Of a stretch of DNA of 64,000 nt, positions 19,864 to 31,461 are shown in pieces. The stretch comes from Cystobacterineae bacterium (GTDB taxonomy: Bacteria; Myxococcota; Myxococcia; Myxococcales; Myxococcaceae): assembly GCA_009782175.1 (NCBI GenBank), contig WRKR01000012.1:1-64000 (forward strand). The letters run 5' to 3'. The translations under genes were made by a program, and so were the position numbers. Under the pieces are notes generated by a model. It did no database searches. It saw only the letters and a list, made by a program, of their open reading frames with translations, and was not told the DNA's origin. The first letter of the stretch is position 1; the number at the start of each line of letters is the position of its first letter.

Positions 19864-20125
19864 GAGGGCATAGGAGGGCTGGGCTTATTCTTTTTTGCCC
19901 AACTGTCTTGGCTGTGCTTAAGAAGAGGTTAAAGGTTTGCGTTTCATGCTCTGGTTTGGGTGGGCTTGTCCAGGGAGGGCTGAAACAGGCGGCGAAACAT
20001 GGTGTTTGAGGAGCCAAAAAACACTGTGTTTAAGAATGCGTTGCGAGTTTTAGACAGAATTTCAAACAAAAGGTGCAGGCACAGACGTTGTCTGAGCATT
20101 TGCGTCTCATAAGAAGGAGTTGCTT

Positions 20126-20820
20126 GTGCTGCGAAAAATTATTTTTGGAGTTGGAGTTGGGGCATTTGCATTGATGTTGGGTTGCCCTTCCGCTTATCCC
20201 AGTTGCAAGGCAGACGACGAGTGTGCAGAGAAGGGGGAGGTTTGCGTCCAGGGCACATGTCAAGAATGTGCGACGGATGCCAATTGCAAGCTTGGCTTTG
20301 TTTGCCAGGCGAACAAATGTGTACCCCGGCCGGAATGCACAACTTATGCGGATTGTGGTGTTGGAAAAACCTGCGTCGATCAAAAATGTGTTGAGGACAC
20401 GAGTGAAACCCCTCCAGGCTCATGTGTCAGCGACAGCGAGTGCCCCACGGGGCAAGAATGCCGAGGTGGTTTTTGTGCCCCCCCTCAAGAGGCGATGTGC
20501 ACTTTGCCAACCATTTATTTTGGGTTTGATGAGAGCCAACTCAATGCCTCCGCCCAATCCGAGTTGTCTTCGCTTGCAAACTGTTTGAAGCAGACGCCCA
20601 TGTCGCTTGATGTTGAAGGGCATGCGGATGAGCGCGGCACCGAAGAATATAACTTGCAACTCTCCAACCGCCGTGCAGCTTCCGTGAAGCGCTATTTGAG
20701 CACTTTGGGTGTGGAGCAAAACAGTTTGAATACCATTGGCTATGGCCAAAACCGCCCGGCCGCTCGAGGCTATAACGAAGAAGCCTGGGCCGCCAACCGT
20801 CGCGTTGAATTTATGCGGCG

Positions 20821-20824
<4 letters not shown>
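20126..20824 (+). CDS. cysteine-rich OmpA/Pal-like lipoprotein
   Basis: A 232-residue outer-membrane lipoprotein. The GTG at 20126 lies six bases after AAGGAG and is preferred to the TTG at 20120. The signal ends in lipobox LMLGC. The mature N-terminal part has several Cys-rich units (DDECAEKGEVCVQGTC-like), a pattern I know mainly from Myxococcota. The C-terminal OmpA domain (about 125-232) contains the peptidoglycan-binding blocks VEGHADERGTEEYNLQLSNRRA and IGYGQNRP. It probably anchors the outer membrane to the wall. No tol genes are adjacent. The stop TAG lies inside a gene-end repeat. Confidence 0.92.
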
Positions 20825-22859
<2,035 letters not shown>

Positions 22860-23001
22860 TCAATTTTCAGCTCTTATCCTTGACAAGTTGTTTTCTTTTT
22901 ACCTAGCTTAGCGCTCCCAAGCATGCGTGGCACCCCTCTCAGGGTGAATTTCCCCGAGGCAGCTGTCGCATACATTTCCCTCATCAGGAATTTTTCACAA
23001 C

Positions 23002-24552
23002 ATGAACAAAGCTCGTTCCGAAAAAAACAAAACCAACACCAGCGAAGCTCCTCAAAGCCGCACCAAAGCCGACGAAGAAAAACCGACGCGCAAAAAATCC
23101 AAGGCAAAAGCAGAAAAAGCGGTCGCCCTTGAGGGGCAGGAGCCCTTGCCTCTTGAGGAGGTGACAACGCCGCCCGAGGCAACCCATCCCGTGAGAGACG
23201 AAGAGTTTCAAGGTATGGAGCAGGACGTTTTGTGCAGCGAAGCAGAAGAGCCCATGGAGGCTCCGGAAGCTGAAAGCCCCGCGGAGCAGCTGCAGACTTT
23301 GAGTTTGAATGACTTAAAGCACATGAAAATTACGGAGCTGTCGAAGATGGCTCACGAGTTGGGTGTTTATGATGCGCAAGGTTTGAAGAAGCAGGAGTTG
23401 CTGTTTTCTGTTTTGTCGAATGTTGCAGAAAAGCATTATGAGGTGCGCGCCGAAGGCGTCATGGAGCTTTTGTCGGATGGCTATGGTTTTTTGCGCTCTG
23501 CGGACTCAGACTATCAACCCAGCCCGGATGACATTTATGTTTCTCCTTCGCAGGTACGGCGGTTTAATTTGCGCCCGGGCGACACTGTCAGCGGGCCGAT
23601 CCGACAGCCGCGCGAAGGGGAGCGGTTTTTTGCGTTGCAGCGTGTGGACAACATTAATTTTGCGGATCCGCTTTCCGCAGATGTTAAGGAGCGGATCCTC
23701 TTTGACAACCTGACGCCTTTATACCCAACCCACAAGTTGACGTTGGAGCATGAAGCCAGCGAGTTGACGACGCGCATTATAGACATGTTTTGTCCCATTG
23801 GTTTAGGGCAACGCTGTTTAATTGTGGCCCCCCCCAAAGCCGGGAAAACGGTTTTGTTGCAAAACATTGCGCATGCCATTTCCCACAACCACCCCGACAT
23901 TTTTTTAATTGTTTTGTTGGTGGATGAGCGCCCTGAAGAGGTGACGGACATGCAGCGGAGTGTGCGGGGAGAAGTTGTGGCCTCCACCTTTGATGAGCCT
24001 GCGACGCGCCATGTGCAGGTTGCAGAAATGGTTATTGACAAAGCCAAGAGGCTTGTGGAGCAAAAGCGTCATGTCTGCATTCTGTTGGACTCTATTACGC
24101 GGCTTGCTCGCGCCTATAATACGGTTGTACCCCCTTCGGGGAAAATTCTGTCGGGTGGCGTGGATGCCAATGCCTTGCACAAGCCCAAACGTTTTTTTGG
24201 CGCAGCGCGCAACATTGAAGAGGGAGGCTCCCTCACCATTGTTGGGACGGCGTTGATTGATACGGGCAGCCGCATGGATGAGGTTATTTTCGAAGAATTT
24301 AAAGGGACAGGAAATTCTGAAATTGTCCTGGACAGAAAATTATTTGAAAAACGTATTTTCCCTTGTTTGGACATTAACCGCTCCGGGACGCGAAAAGAAG
24401 AGTTGCTGTTGCCACAGGCGGACCTTGTACGCATAACGGCATTGCGTCAGGTGTTGCATCCATTTACGCCCATTGATGCGATGGAATTTGTTTTGAAGCA
24501 TATGCGCCCAACCAAATCCAATGCGGAGTTTTTGGGCTCCATGAATCGCTAG
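23002..24552 (+). CDS. rho: transcription termination factor Rho with charged N-terminal extension
   Basis: A 516-residue hexameric RNA helicase that terminates transcription. The first ~100 residues form a Lys/Glu/Ala-rich extension absent from E. coli Rho. The Rho N-terminal helical domain follows ([20 protein letters not shown]), then the cold-shock RNA-binding domain ([15 protein letters not shown]), then the ATPase: Walker A APPKAGKT near 278 and a Walker B-type [11 protein letters not shown] block. The C-terminal end is canonical. The extension could bind RNA or alter bicyclomycin sensitivity, but that is speculation. The TAG stop begins a gene-end repeat. Confidence 0.97.
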   Translation: MNKARSEKNKTNTSEAPQSRTKADEEKPTRKKSKAKAEKAVALEGQEPLPLEEVTTPPEATHPVRDEEFQGMEQDVLCSEAEEPMEAPEAESPAEQLQTLSLNDLKHMKITELSKMAHELGVYDAQGLKKQELLFSVLSNVAEKHYEVRAEGVMELLSDGYGFLRSADSDYQPSPDDIYVSPSQVRRFNLRPGDTVSGPIRQPREGERFFALQRVDNINFADPLSADVKERILFDNLTPLYPTHKLTLEHEASELTTRIIDMFCPIGLGQRCLIVAPPKAGKTVLLQNIAHAISHNHPDIFLIVLLVDERPEEVTDMQRSVRGEVVASTFDEPATRHVQVAEMVIDKAKRLVEQKRHVCILLDSITRLARAYNTVVPPSGKILSGGVDANALHKPKRFFGAARNIEEGGSLTIVGTALIDTGSRMDEVIFEEFKGTGNSEIVLDRKLFEKRIFPCLDINRSGTRKEELLLPQADLVRITALRQVLHPFTPIDAMEFVLKHMRPTKSNAEFLGSMNR

Positions 24553-24571
24553 TGCGCTTCCATGCCGCCTT
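24549..24571 (+). repeat. gene-end repeat at rho stop
   Basis: CTAGTGCGCTTCCATGCCGCC. The TAG is the rho stop codon. The match to the consensus is partial (T for A at the fourth base). Confidence 0.45.
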
Positions 24572-24675
24572 GAGCGTGGCGAGCTATAAAAACAAGCCTT
24601 CTTTTTTCGCGCAGCCCAAAGAGGCGTGCAGCACTTCTGTTGGTTGGAGCAAACCCCCATATTGGGCATAGAGGG

Positions 24676-24702
24676 TATTTTTTAGGCGGGGCTAAAAAAA
24701 TA
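24676..24702. terminator. AT-rich hairpin, possible bidirectional terminator
   Basis: TATTTTTTAG and CTAAAAAAATA flank a GCGGGG loop. The stem is nearly all A-T. It lies in the 319-bp gap (24553-24871) between rho and the LEA-like gene, in which I saw no other gene. Confidence 0.4.
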
Positions 24703-24871
24703 ACTCCTGTTGTTTTGTGGGCTTTCACCTTGTTTTCCAAACTTTTCTCGCAGTGCTAGCAACTTTACAAACTCTAGACAGATAATCTAAACAAGTTTAT
24801 CCATATTGGGAATGCTGGGGTTGTCTGCCGAGGAGCGTTTGCCCATTTCCATTCTCTTGCGAGGAAATGTC

Positions 24872-26470
24872 ATGAGTTTAATAAGTGGTTTCAAAGATGC
24901 AATCAGTTCCAGTGTTTCATCGGCGATGAATGAGGTTAAACAGACCGTTAGCAACAAAGCGAATGAGGTTAAAGAAGCTGTTGCCAACAAGGCGAGTGAG
25001 GCCAAAGAGAGCATTATCAACCAAGCGAAAGACGTATTTGACGCTGGGGTGGGTGAGCTCAAAAAAGGGAATTTCGAGCAAGCGAAAAACGTATTTGAGA
25101 GTGGGGTGAAGGATCTCAAAAACGGGGTGGTGGATCAGGCAAAAGGCGTATTTGAAACGGGCAAAGCCGCTGTTGGCGATGCTGTTAAAGCCGTGGGGGA
25201 TGTGGTCGTCGCTGAGGCAGGCAAGCTGGTCGAAAAGACGATTGACACGGTTGCCGACAAAGCCGTAGGTGCGATTGTTAGTACAATTGACAAGGCTGTC
25301 GACAAGGTTAACGAGAAAATAGACCAGGTTGCCGACAAGGTTACAAGCACGGCCAATGAGAAGATTGACCAGGTTACCAACAAGGTCCTCGACAAGGCTA
25401 ACGAAAAAATAGACAAGGCGATGGACAAGGTTGCCGAGAAGCTGCCGAGCAAGATGGCCACGCCCGAGGCCAAGGCCGATGGCCGCTTCGTCGAATATGG
25501 CATGGATGGCGACAAATACAAATTCAACGCCAAGGGGGATTATGAGAATAACTGGTCCGGCTCCAAATCCGGCGAAAAGGAGTTCCAGCTGAACCCCGAG
25601 ACGCAGAAGAAACTGGAGAATGGCGCTGAGAAGCTTGGCCAGCTCCAAAAAGGCCTTGAGGCCCTCGGCATTAACCCTGAGCTGAAGGGAGACTTTAACA
25701 AGGAGGTGTCGAAGAAAGTTGAAGCCAACTCCTCTGGAAAAACCCAAGGGAAATATGGCGAGGCCGAATATGAGGCCAACGCCTCTGCTGAAATTATGGC
25801 CGGCGCATCCGGGCAGGCCGTGCTCAACATGAATGGCCTCGACGCAAGCTTCAACGCGAAGGTGGGTTTTGAGGCTTCGGCATCCATTTCCGGCAAAGTT
25901 TCTGGAGATTTCAACGTCGGCGGTGTGTCTATCCCCGTGTCCGCTGAAGGGAATGTGAAGGCCTCAGCCAAAGCCACCGCAGAGGCCAACGGCTCTGTCA
26001 AAATTACCAGAGATCCGCTCAACGCCGTTGCCGAAGGCTCCGTAGGCGCGTCGGCAGTTGTCAAACTGGAAGGCGACGTCAAAGCATCCGCAGGCCCCTT
26101 CAGCCTTAAGGCGAGCGGCTATGTAAGCGCGGGCGCCGAAGCCTCAGCATCCGGCAAAATTGGCTTCGAAGATGGCAAACTTAAAATCAGCGGAAGCATT
26201 GGTGCGGCGCTCGGCATTGGCGCTGGCGGCTCTGTGGACCTTGAAGTGGACCTCAAGCAGATTGGTAATATGGCCAAAGAGGCCGTGGCCAACGTGGCCG
26301 GGAAAGCAGCAGACATGGCCAAGGAGGCCGTAGCCAACGTGGCCGGGAAAGCAGCAGACATGGCCAAGGAGGCCGTAGCCAATGTGGCCGAGAAGGCAAG
26401 CGAGATGGCCAAAAATACGGTGGACAAGGCGGCGGGCTTCGTGAAAGGCCTATTTGGTTTTGGCAAATAG
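24872..26470 (+). CDS. LEA-like amphipathic repeat / glycine-rich beta-repeat protein
   Basis: A 532-residue protein of unknown function. ATG 24872 is chosen: GAGGAAA lies six bases upstream. Residues 1-200 are degenerate 11-residue amphipathic repeats (xxVxNKAxEVKE, DKVNEKIDQVADKV) resembling group 3 LEA / apolipoprotein helices. Residues ~215-470 are an Ala/Gly/Ser-rich, strongly alternating beta segment (VGFEASASISGKVSGDF, GNVKASAKATAEANGS). The C terminus returns to helical repeats in three near-identical 15-residue units (MAKEAVANVAGKAAD), encoded by 45-bp repeats at 26270-26404. No signal peptide is seen. The TPR gene starts 51 bases downstream. Confidence 0.75.
   Translation: MSLISGFKDAISSSVSSAMNEVKQTVSNKANEVKEAVANKASEAKESIINQAKDVFDAGVGELKKGNFEQAKNVFESGVKDLKNGVVDQAKGVFETGKAAVGDAVKAVGDVVVAEAGKLVEKTIDTVADKAVGAIVSTIDKAVDKVNEKIDQVADKVTSTANEKIDQVTNKVLDKANEKIDKAMDKVAEKLPSKMATPEAKADGRFVEYGMDGDKYKFNAKGDYENNWSGSKSGEKEFQLNPETQKKLENGAEKLGQLQKGLEALGINPELKGDFNKEVSKKVEANSSGKTQGKYGEAEYEANASAEIMAGASGQAVLNMNGLDASFNAKVGFEASASISGKVSGDFNVGGVSIPVSAEGNVKASAKATAEANGSVKITRDPLNAVAEGSVGASAVVKLEGDVKASAGPFSLKASGYVSAGAEASASGKIGFEDGKLKISGSIGAALGIGAGGSVDLEVDLKQIGNMAKEAVANVAGKAADMAKEAVANVAGKAADMAKEAVANVAEKASEMAKNTVDKAAGFVKGLFGFGK
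26270..26404 (+). repeat. 45-bp in-frame tandem repeat (3 units)
   Basis: Three units starting ATGGCCAA(A/G)GAGGCCGT. The first two differ at only two or three bases and the third is more diverged. Recent duplication within the LEA-like gene. Confidence 0.9.
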
Positions 26471-26521
26471 GCTGCCAATCTCCGCTTCCCAACTTGTGGG
26501 TTTTAAGGGATAAGGTTGTCT

Positions 26522-27838
26522 ATGGCAAAGAGCAAATTATATCAGCGCGCAAGTGAAGAGATAACAGCGGGGCATTATGAAGAGGCCAAACGGCTTTTCC
26601 TCAAAAATGAGGAAGAGTTGGGCACGGCGGCAGAGACACTTTCTTTGTTGCAGCAGGCGGACAATCTCCTCACCAAAGGGGAGATTGTTCCGGCCGCCCA
26701 GCTTTATGAGCAAGTTTTGGATAGAAACCCCTCCTTGGTGGGCGTCTATTTGGGTTTGACGCGCATTGCTCTGTTTAATGGGCAGATGGAGGCTGCCAAA
26801 ATCCACGCCCAGGCCGCGGCGCGGATGGGGCCCAACAACGGGCTGGCGTGGACGCTGCTGGGTATAATAGAGGAGGCGGAGGGCAACCCCAAGGAGGCGT
26901 TGCAATACCTTGAAAAAGGGGTTGAGCTCGCCCCTTCTGTTTTCCTCTGCCAATATAACTATGGGCGGGTGCTTGTCACCGCAGGAGGAGTGTCCATGGG
27001 GATTGCCGCGCTTATAGAGGCAACCAAGCTTGAGCCACGCAACCGCGACGCTTTCCTCATGTTGGGCAACGCCTATAAAGAGGCGAAGCAATATGAGAAG
27101 GCCATTCGCTCTTTCGAGGCAGCCCGGGACATTGACCCTAAAAACGTTGAGACGTGGGCCACGTTGATCGATCTGCTTTTTGAGGGCAAGGAGTTTAAGG
27201 CTGCCCAAGGCCTTGCCGACGCGGCGCTTGGCAACTGTGGCGACCACCCGGCATTGCTGGAAAAGGCACTGGCTGCCGCGATGATGCGCTCGGATTCCAC
27301 GGCGGCAATGGCCTATGTGGAGCGCGAGCTTAAAGTTGTCCCTCAGCACGAGCAGGGGTGGATTAACCTGGCGAATTTGGCGCTCCTCAACAAGGATTTT
27401 GACAAGAGTGAGAATGCCGCTCGCGAGTTGTTGCGAAGGAACCCTAAAAGCTGGGAGGCGTGGTACCACCTGGGCAACCTCTATGACGTCGTCCCAGGGC
27501 GTGAGAAGGAGGCTGAGGAGGCCTACCGCAACTCCATCAACCTTGCCCCCGACAACTGGAAGCCGTTGACCAATTTGGCCGGCATGCTCATCCAACTGAA
27601 CGCGAAAGAGAAGAATGCCGAGGCCGTCACCTTGCTCGAAAAGGCCATTCCGCTCGCCCCCAAGGGAGAGTGGCGGGCGCACTATAACCTGGCCCTCGCG
27701 CATACGAAGCTTGGCGATAGAAACAAGGCACTCGAGATAGTCCGCGCACTCCAAAAAGAGGCGCCCAAGAACGACCCTATATTTGCTGAGGCCCGCAAAC
27801 TCGAGTCAAACCTCCTCGAAGCTCAAAAAAAGGCCTGA
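26522..27838 (+). CDS. tetratricopeptide-repeat protein
   Basis: A 438-residue soluble protein made of tandem TPR helices over most of its length (e.g. AAQLYEQVLDRNPSLVGVYLGLTRIAL, AIRSFEAARDIDPKNVETW, AEEAYRNSINLAPDNWKPLTNLAGML). No signal peptide or extra domain is visible. TPR scaffolds mediate protein-protein contacts; the partner here may be the LEA-like protein encoded 51 bases upstream on the same strand, an inference from spacing. ATG 26522 is preferred over TTG 26516. Followed by a G-tract repeat and a possible terminator. Confidence 0.88.
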   Translation: MAKSKLYQRASEEITAGHYEEAKRLFLKNEEELGTAAETLSLLQQADNLLTKGEIVPAAQLYEQVLDRNPSLVGVYLGLTRIALFNGQMEAAKIHAQAAARMGPNNGLAWTLLGIIEEAEGNPKEALQYLEKGVELAPSVFLCQYNYGRVLVTAGGVSMGIAALIEATKLEPRNRDAFLMLGNAYKEAKQYEKAIRSFEAARDIDPKNVETWATLIDLLFEGKEFKAAQGLADAALGNCGDHPALLEKALAAAMMRSDSTAAMAYVERELKVVPQHEQGWINLANLALLNKDFDKSENAARELLRRNPKSWEAWYHLGNLYDVVPGREKEAEEAYRNSINLAPDNWKPLTNLAGMLIQLNAKEKNAEAVTLLEKAIPLAPKGEWRAHYNLALAHTKLGDRNKALEIVRALQKEAPKNDPIFAEARKLESNLLEAQKKA

Positions 27839-28248
27839 GAGGGCACCTCTCCTCAAAAAAGCTGGATACCTCTAAAAAGGGTTTTTGCTTTTATTTTTCC
27901 CCCTCCGGGGGGAGTTGTTTTTGTTTTTCTCTCTCCGAGGGAGGCGGGACGGAGCGAAGCGGAGTCAGGCGAGCTTTAGCGAGCCTCCATTCCCCCCCCC
28001 CTCTGGAAACACATAAAATACCTGCTTAAGCACATACAGTTTTTCAAATAAACCTTTTTTGTGGTGAAAAATTCCCCATTTAACCAACATGGGCAAATTG
28101 ACATGACAAAAAAGGGACGGGTGGATGAGCCCTTAAAGCCAAGGAAATGCCATTAATGGTATGCAACTCTAAGGAATTGTCGGAGTTGCTTTGCAAACAT
28201 GCGTGCGGTGTTGTTATTTTCCATACATATTTGACGGAGAAAAAGCGG
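27839..28248. other. 410-bp intergenic region
   Basis: Starts with hairpin GAGAGG-GCA-CCTCTC at the TPR stop (27838-27852), then the second G-tract repeat at 27879-27914 and T-rich sequence. A GC-rich block at 27944-27995 contains GGAGCGAAGCGGAG and GGCGAGCTTTAGCGAGCC, related to the gene-end repeat family. A C run of nine occurs at about 27993-28001. No gene was seen; the ORF upstream of the phosphoesterase start is open but lacks coding character. Confidence 0.5.
27879..27914 (+). repeat. G-tract / T-run intergenic repeat, copy 2
   Basis: GGG, T-rich segment, CCCCCTCC, six Gs. The CCCCCTCCGGGGGG part can fold and is followed by TTGTTTTTGTTTTT, so it may terminate the TPR transcript. Confidence 0.6.
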
Positions 28249-29301
28249 ATGCGCCTTGAGGTATACAAAACCAAAACCCTATTTGCCTGTTTGCTCCTAT
28301 GGGCCGCTACTCCTTTTTCCTGCGCGCTCCCTTCAACTGCCGAGCCCGAAAAAAGCGCTCCGGATGTTCCCGCGTTAAATGAAAGCTCCGTCTTCTCCAT
28401 TGCCATTCTCCCCGATACGCAGCAGGAAGTGCAGGCGGCCAATGCTCGCCCCACAGATGACATGCGTTTCCGACAAAGAATGCAGTGGCTGGTCGACAAC
28501 AAAGAGGCACTGAATTTGCGCTATGTTTTGCACAGTGGTGATGTGGTGAATTGGGGAGAGAGGGATGAGCACCAATATGGCGTTGCGGTCGATGCATATG
28601 AGGTGCTTCACGCTGCGGGCATTCCCTTTATGCTTGGCGTCGGCAACCATGATACGCGTGCCGTTTGCGAGGGTGGAGGTGCGTGCCCCGAAGAAAATGC
28701 CCACGCCACCTTGCGCGAGTTGCCGCGCTTTAACGCCCATTTCGAACCGCTGATGGGGCCCCATGTGCTTGGGCGCTATGAGGCAGGCAACCTGAGCAAC
28801 GCATATGGCCGCTTTGAAGCGGGCGGCGCCCAATGGCTGGTGTTGTCCCTGGAGCTGTGGCCGCGTACTCCCGTTATTGCATGGGCAAAGAGGGTTGTTG
28901 CTGAGCACCCCGCAGACAATGTCATCCTCATAACGCACGCCTTCCTCACCGCGAGTGGGGCCATTGGCGCCAACAATGGCGGGTATGGCGACACCAGCCC
29001 CCAATACCTCTATGACAACTTGATAAAACTCTACCCCAATATACGTTTTGTTTTTTCAGGGCATAGCGGGGAGGCTTTGAGCAGGAGTTTGGCAGGCGTT
29101 AACGGCAACAAAGTGCTGGCCTCCTTGCAGGCATTCCACTCCGACACCAACAACCCCGTCAGGCTTATGGAAATAGACACTTCCAAAAACACGGCCACCA
29201 CCTATATTTTTGCGCCCAAAACGAGCGAGCGCTGGACGCAATATGATGATGAAGCCTCTGGGATGGATTTCATCCAAAAAACAAAAGCGGCTAAGCCTTG
29301 A
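28249..29301 (+). CDS. calcineurin-like metallophosphoesterase lipoprotein
   Basis: A 350-residue exported phosphoesterase. ATG 28249 gives a short signal ending in a cysteine (TPFSC), compatible with a lipobox. The five metallophosphoesterase blocks are visible: IAILPDTQQ (with Gln where many have His), LHSGDVVNWG, GVGNHDT, LITHAFL and FSGHSG. The DTQ form is common in extracellular members. Substrate is unknown: nucleotides, phosphodiesters or cell-wall phosphates are all possible. The gene is single, flanked by a convergent NHL gene 30 bases away. Confidence 0.88.
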   Translation: MRLEVYKTKTLFACLLLWAATPFSCALPSTAEPEKSAPDVPALNESSVFSIAILPDTQQEVQAANARPTDDMRFRQRMQWLVDNKEALNLRYVLHSGDVVNWGERDEHQYGVAVDAYEVLHAAGIPFMLGVGNHDTRAVCEGGGACPEENAHATLRELPRFNAHFEPLMGPHVLGRYEAGNLSNAYGRFEAGGAQWLVLSLELWPRTPVIAWAKRVVAEHPADNVILITHAFLTASGAIGANNGGYGDTSPQYLYDNLIKLYPNIRFVFSGHSGEALSRSLAGVNGNKVLASLQAFHSDTNNPVRLMEIDTSKNTATTYIFAPKTSERWTQYDDEASGMDFIQKTKAAKP

Positions 29302-29331
29302 GGCAGCTGCAAATTCCACACGGCTCTGACT

Positions 29332-30723
29332 TTATTTTATAGTTATTTTTCGAATGCGGTTATTCTCAAAATCCGCCACATAGAGGTTGCCTTCTGTGTC
29401 CAGGGCAATGCCGCGGGGGGAATAAAACTGTGCAAGCGCTGCCTCACCGTCAACAAAGCCCGGCGTGCCGTTTCCGGCAAAGAGGTATACTTTCCCCGAG
29501 GGCATAATTTGGTGAATGAGGTGGTCGCCGATGCTTGCCACATAGAGGATGCCTGTCTTCTCCATGGCAACTCCATGAGGAAAAGAAAAGGGCATGGCAT
29601 GTTCCGGGTTGATGACGAAGCCTTGCATGCCATCGGCAAGGGTGCTGACCACTCCGGCAGGCGAAATTTTGCGGATGCAGTGGTTGTCTCTGTCGGCCAC
29701 ATAGAGGTTGCCTTCTGTGTCCATGGCAATGCCGCGGGGGAAATGAAACTGTGCAAGCGCTGCCTCTCCGTCAGCAAAGCCCGGCGTGCCATTTCCGGCA
29801 AGCGTGCTGACGTGGCCTTCTGGAGAAATTTTGCGGATGCGGTGGTTGTTGGTGTCCACCACATAAAAGTTGCCGTCCGCATCTCTCACAATGCCCCGAG
29901 GGTTGTTAAAGCGCTCAATATTTTCCGGAGCTGGGTTGGTGACAAAGCCTTGGGTGCCGATGGCAAGGGTGCTGACTTCTCCTTGTTTTGAAATTTTGCG
30001 AATGCGGCCGTTTTCCGCTTGGCCATCCGTCACATAAAAGTTGTCCTCTGCGTCTGTTACAATTCCCCAGGGGGCTTCAAACTGCGCACGCTCTGCTGCG
30101 GCGTCCTCGTGGCCTGGGAGGGTGCTATGCCCGGCAAAGGTGCTGACGCCTTGCGGCGTTATTTTGCGAATGCGGTGGAGGCCAAAGTCCGTCACATAGA
30201 GGTTGCCTTCCGCGTCTATTGCGGTGTTGCAAGGGCCACTGAGCACACTTGCCCCACCATCACCGGCAAGCGTGCTGACGGTGACAGCCGTCGGCACATA
30301 GGTGAAGGGGATAGAGGAGCGGGCGGTTTTCCCGTCCACAGTAACGTATATGGGGCCAGAGCAGAGCGTATTGGGGGGGACAATGACTTTTATTTCATCC
30401 GGCATGGCAGAAACAAGGGTGGCCGGAATTCCATTGAACGTGACGCTGTTTTCCAAGGGGACGGCGCTGAAGTTTATCCCTCGAATGGTGAGGGTGGCGC
30501 CATGGGCGGCCTCGAGGGGCTCAAAGCTGCTAATGGCCACCTCAACAGCCGAGGCAAGTGTGCATACGCCATTGTCACCTGCCTTTGCGTCCTTGCCGCC
30601 ATAACAAAAAGCGCCAGGCATGCAGTCAGCACCCTCATGGCCTACTTTGCATTGGCCTGTCATTTCACAGGCCAGTGCAAAAACTAAAAAAGCAAGGGTT
30701 TGGACGAGTTTTTGTGCTTTCAC
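29332..30723 (-). CDS. IPT/TIG plus NHL-propeller lipoprotein (third paralogue)
   Basis: A 463-residue lipoprotein. I choose the GTG at 30723: it has GAGG about nine bases upstream and yields a signal (VKAQKLVQTLAFLVFALAC) ending in a lipobox; the open frame runs to 30951 but without a signal. A short Cys-containing segment (GHEGADCMPG) is followed by an IPT/TIG domain (about 55-135) and then six or so NHL blades (GNLYVADxxNHRIRKISPxG, typically followed by ..FADGEAALAQF). It is a close paralogue of the protein at 12553-13908. Two blades share almost identical DNA, suggesting recent internal duplication. Confidence 0.9.
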   Translation of the reverse strand: MKAQKLVQTLAFLVFALACEMTGQCKVGHEGADCMPGAFCYGGKDAKAGDNGVCTLASAVEVAISSFEPLEAAHGATLTIRGINFSAVPLENSVTFNGIPATLVSAMPDEIKVIVPPNTLCSGPIYVTVDGKTARSSIPFTYVPTAVTVSTLAGDGGASVLSGPCNTAIDAEGNLYVTDFGLHRIRKITPQGVSTFAGHSTLPGHEDAAAERAQFEAPWGIVTDAEDNFYVTDGQAENGRIRKISKQGEVSTLAIGTQGFVTNPAPENIERFNNPRGIVRDADGNFYVVDTNNHRIRKISPEGHVSTLAGNGTPGFADGEAALAQFHFPRGIAMDTEGNLYVADRDNHCIRKISPAGVVSTLADGMQGFVINPEHAMPFSFPHGVAMEKTGILYVASIGDHLIHQIMPSGKVYLFAGNGTPGFVDGEAALAQFYSPRGIALDTEGNLYVADFENNRIRKITIK

Positions 30724-30905
30724 TGACTTTTCCTCGAAAGTTTTTTCGTCTGTTGCCGCTCGCCCAACACGGCCGCTTCCTCCGCTTCCCTCATGGCCTC
30801 CGCATAGACTTTGACATTTAACACATTGAAAAGGCGTATGTAAGGTATGTATGCTGTTTTTCCTCACACCATCCACAATGCAAACTAAAGTGCAAACTGC
30901 GCTTC

Positions 30906-31280
30906 TCAAAAGGGTTGCATGCGCATGAGGAGGGCTTTTATGCGCATCCACAGCTCTGCGTGGCGGGGCATGTCCGCGGCCACCTGTGGCCCCCCCAGCA
31001 CCTCGTGGATGAGGTCGCGCATGTGCCGTTTGATGCGCTTTGCGTGCACGTGGATGGCCTGCAAGTCCTCCCGGGTGGCCGCCACGGCCGGATGTTTGCT
31101 CGCCCGTGTGTTTTCAAACCTTTTGAGCCATTGCAGCACGCTCAACGTGAGTATTTCAATGACGACAACACAGTCCACGAGGCCATAAACACCTTGTGGC
31201 TCAAACTTGGGCTTTTGGGCTTCTTCCAACTGTTTTTCAGGCATGTGCGTCCCCAGCTTGCGCTCAAGGAGCCGGACCAT
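30906..31280 (-). CDS. hypothetical protein
   Basis: Up to 124 residues from ATG 31280; GTG 31358 and ATG 31244 are alternatives. It contains one hydrophobic stretch (YGLVDCVVVIEILTLSVL) followed by a basic, His-containing helical region (HVHAKRIKRHMRDLIHEVLG). No family recognised. Overlapping frames on the other strand look less protein-like. It lies between the third NHL gene and sdhB, all on the minus strand. Confidence 0.5.
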   Translation of the reverse strand: MVRLLERKLGTHMPEKQLEEAQKPKFEPQGVYGLVDCVVVIEILTLSVLQWLKRFENTRASKHPAVAATREDLQAIHVHAKRIKRHMRDLIHEVLGGPQVAADMPRHAELWMRIKALLMRMQPF

Positions 31281-31380
31281 CCGACGCCAAATATGGCGGC
31301 CTAAGCGAGTTAGAGTTACCGGCACTACACGGAAAACCGGCGAGCCTTTCAGCCCCACGCCCAGACCGCCGGAGAAGCGA

Positions 31381-31418
31381 AGGGAATGAAGAAAGAAAGC
31401 GTTCTCTCTTCATTCCCT
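31381..31418. terminator. long hairpin downstream of sdhB
   Basis: AGGGAATGAAGA (31381-31392) pairs perfectly with 31407-31418; after one mismatch AGAA/TTCT adds four more pairs around an AGCG loop. It lacks a T run on either strand. The sequence resembles the GAATGCAG...CTGCATTC hairpin inside the 55.9-kb repeat, so it may be repeat-derived and may serve as the end of the sdh transcript. Confidence 0.5.
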
Positions 31419-31461
31419 CTGTTGTGCTTGAGCGGTTTTCTTTTTCGCCAAGGAGCTGTCC

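Noticed and set aside
20120-20125. TTG start for the Pal-like lipoprotein
   Set aside because: It directly abuts AAGGAG, leaving no spacing; GTG at 20126 is properly placed and keeps the lipoprotein signal.
24917-25747. 276-codon minus-strand frame over the LEA-like gene
   Set aside because: Arises from the repetitive codon pattern of the sense gene; its Leu/Phe-rich repeats mirror the sense repeats.
26537-27754. 405-codon minus-strand frame over the TPR gene
   Set aside because: Antisense shadow of a clear TPR protein; no ribosome site or recognisable domain.
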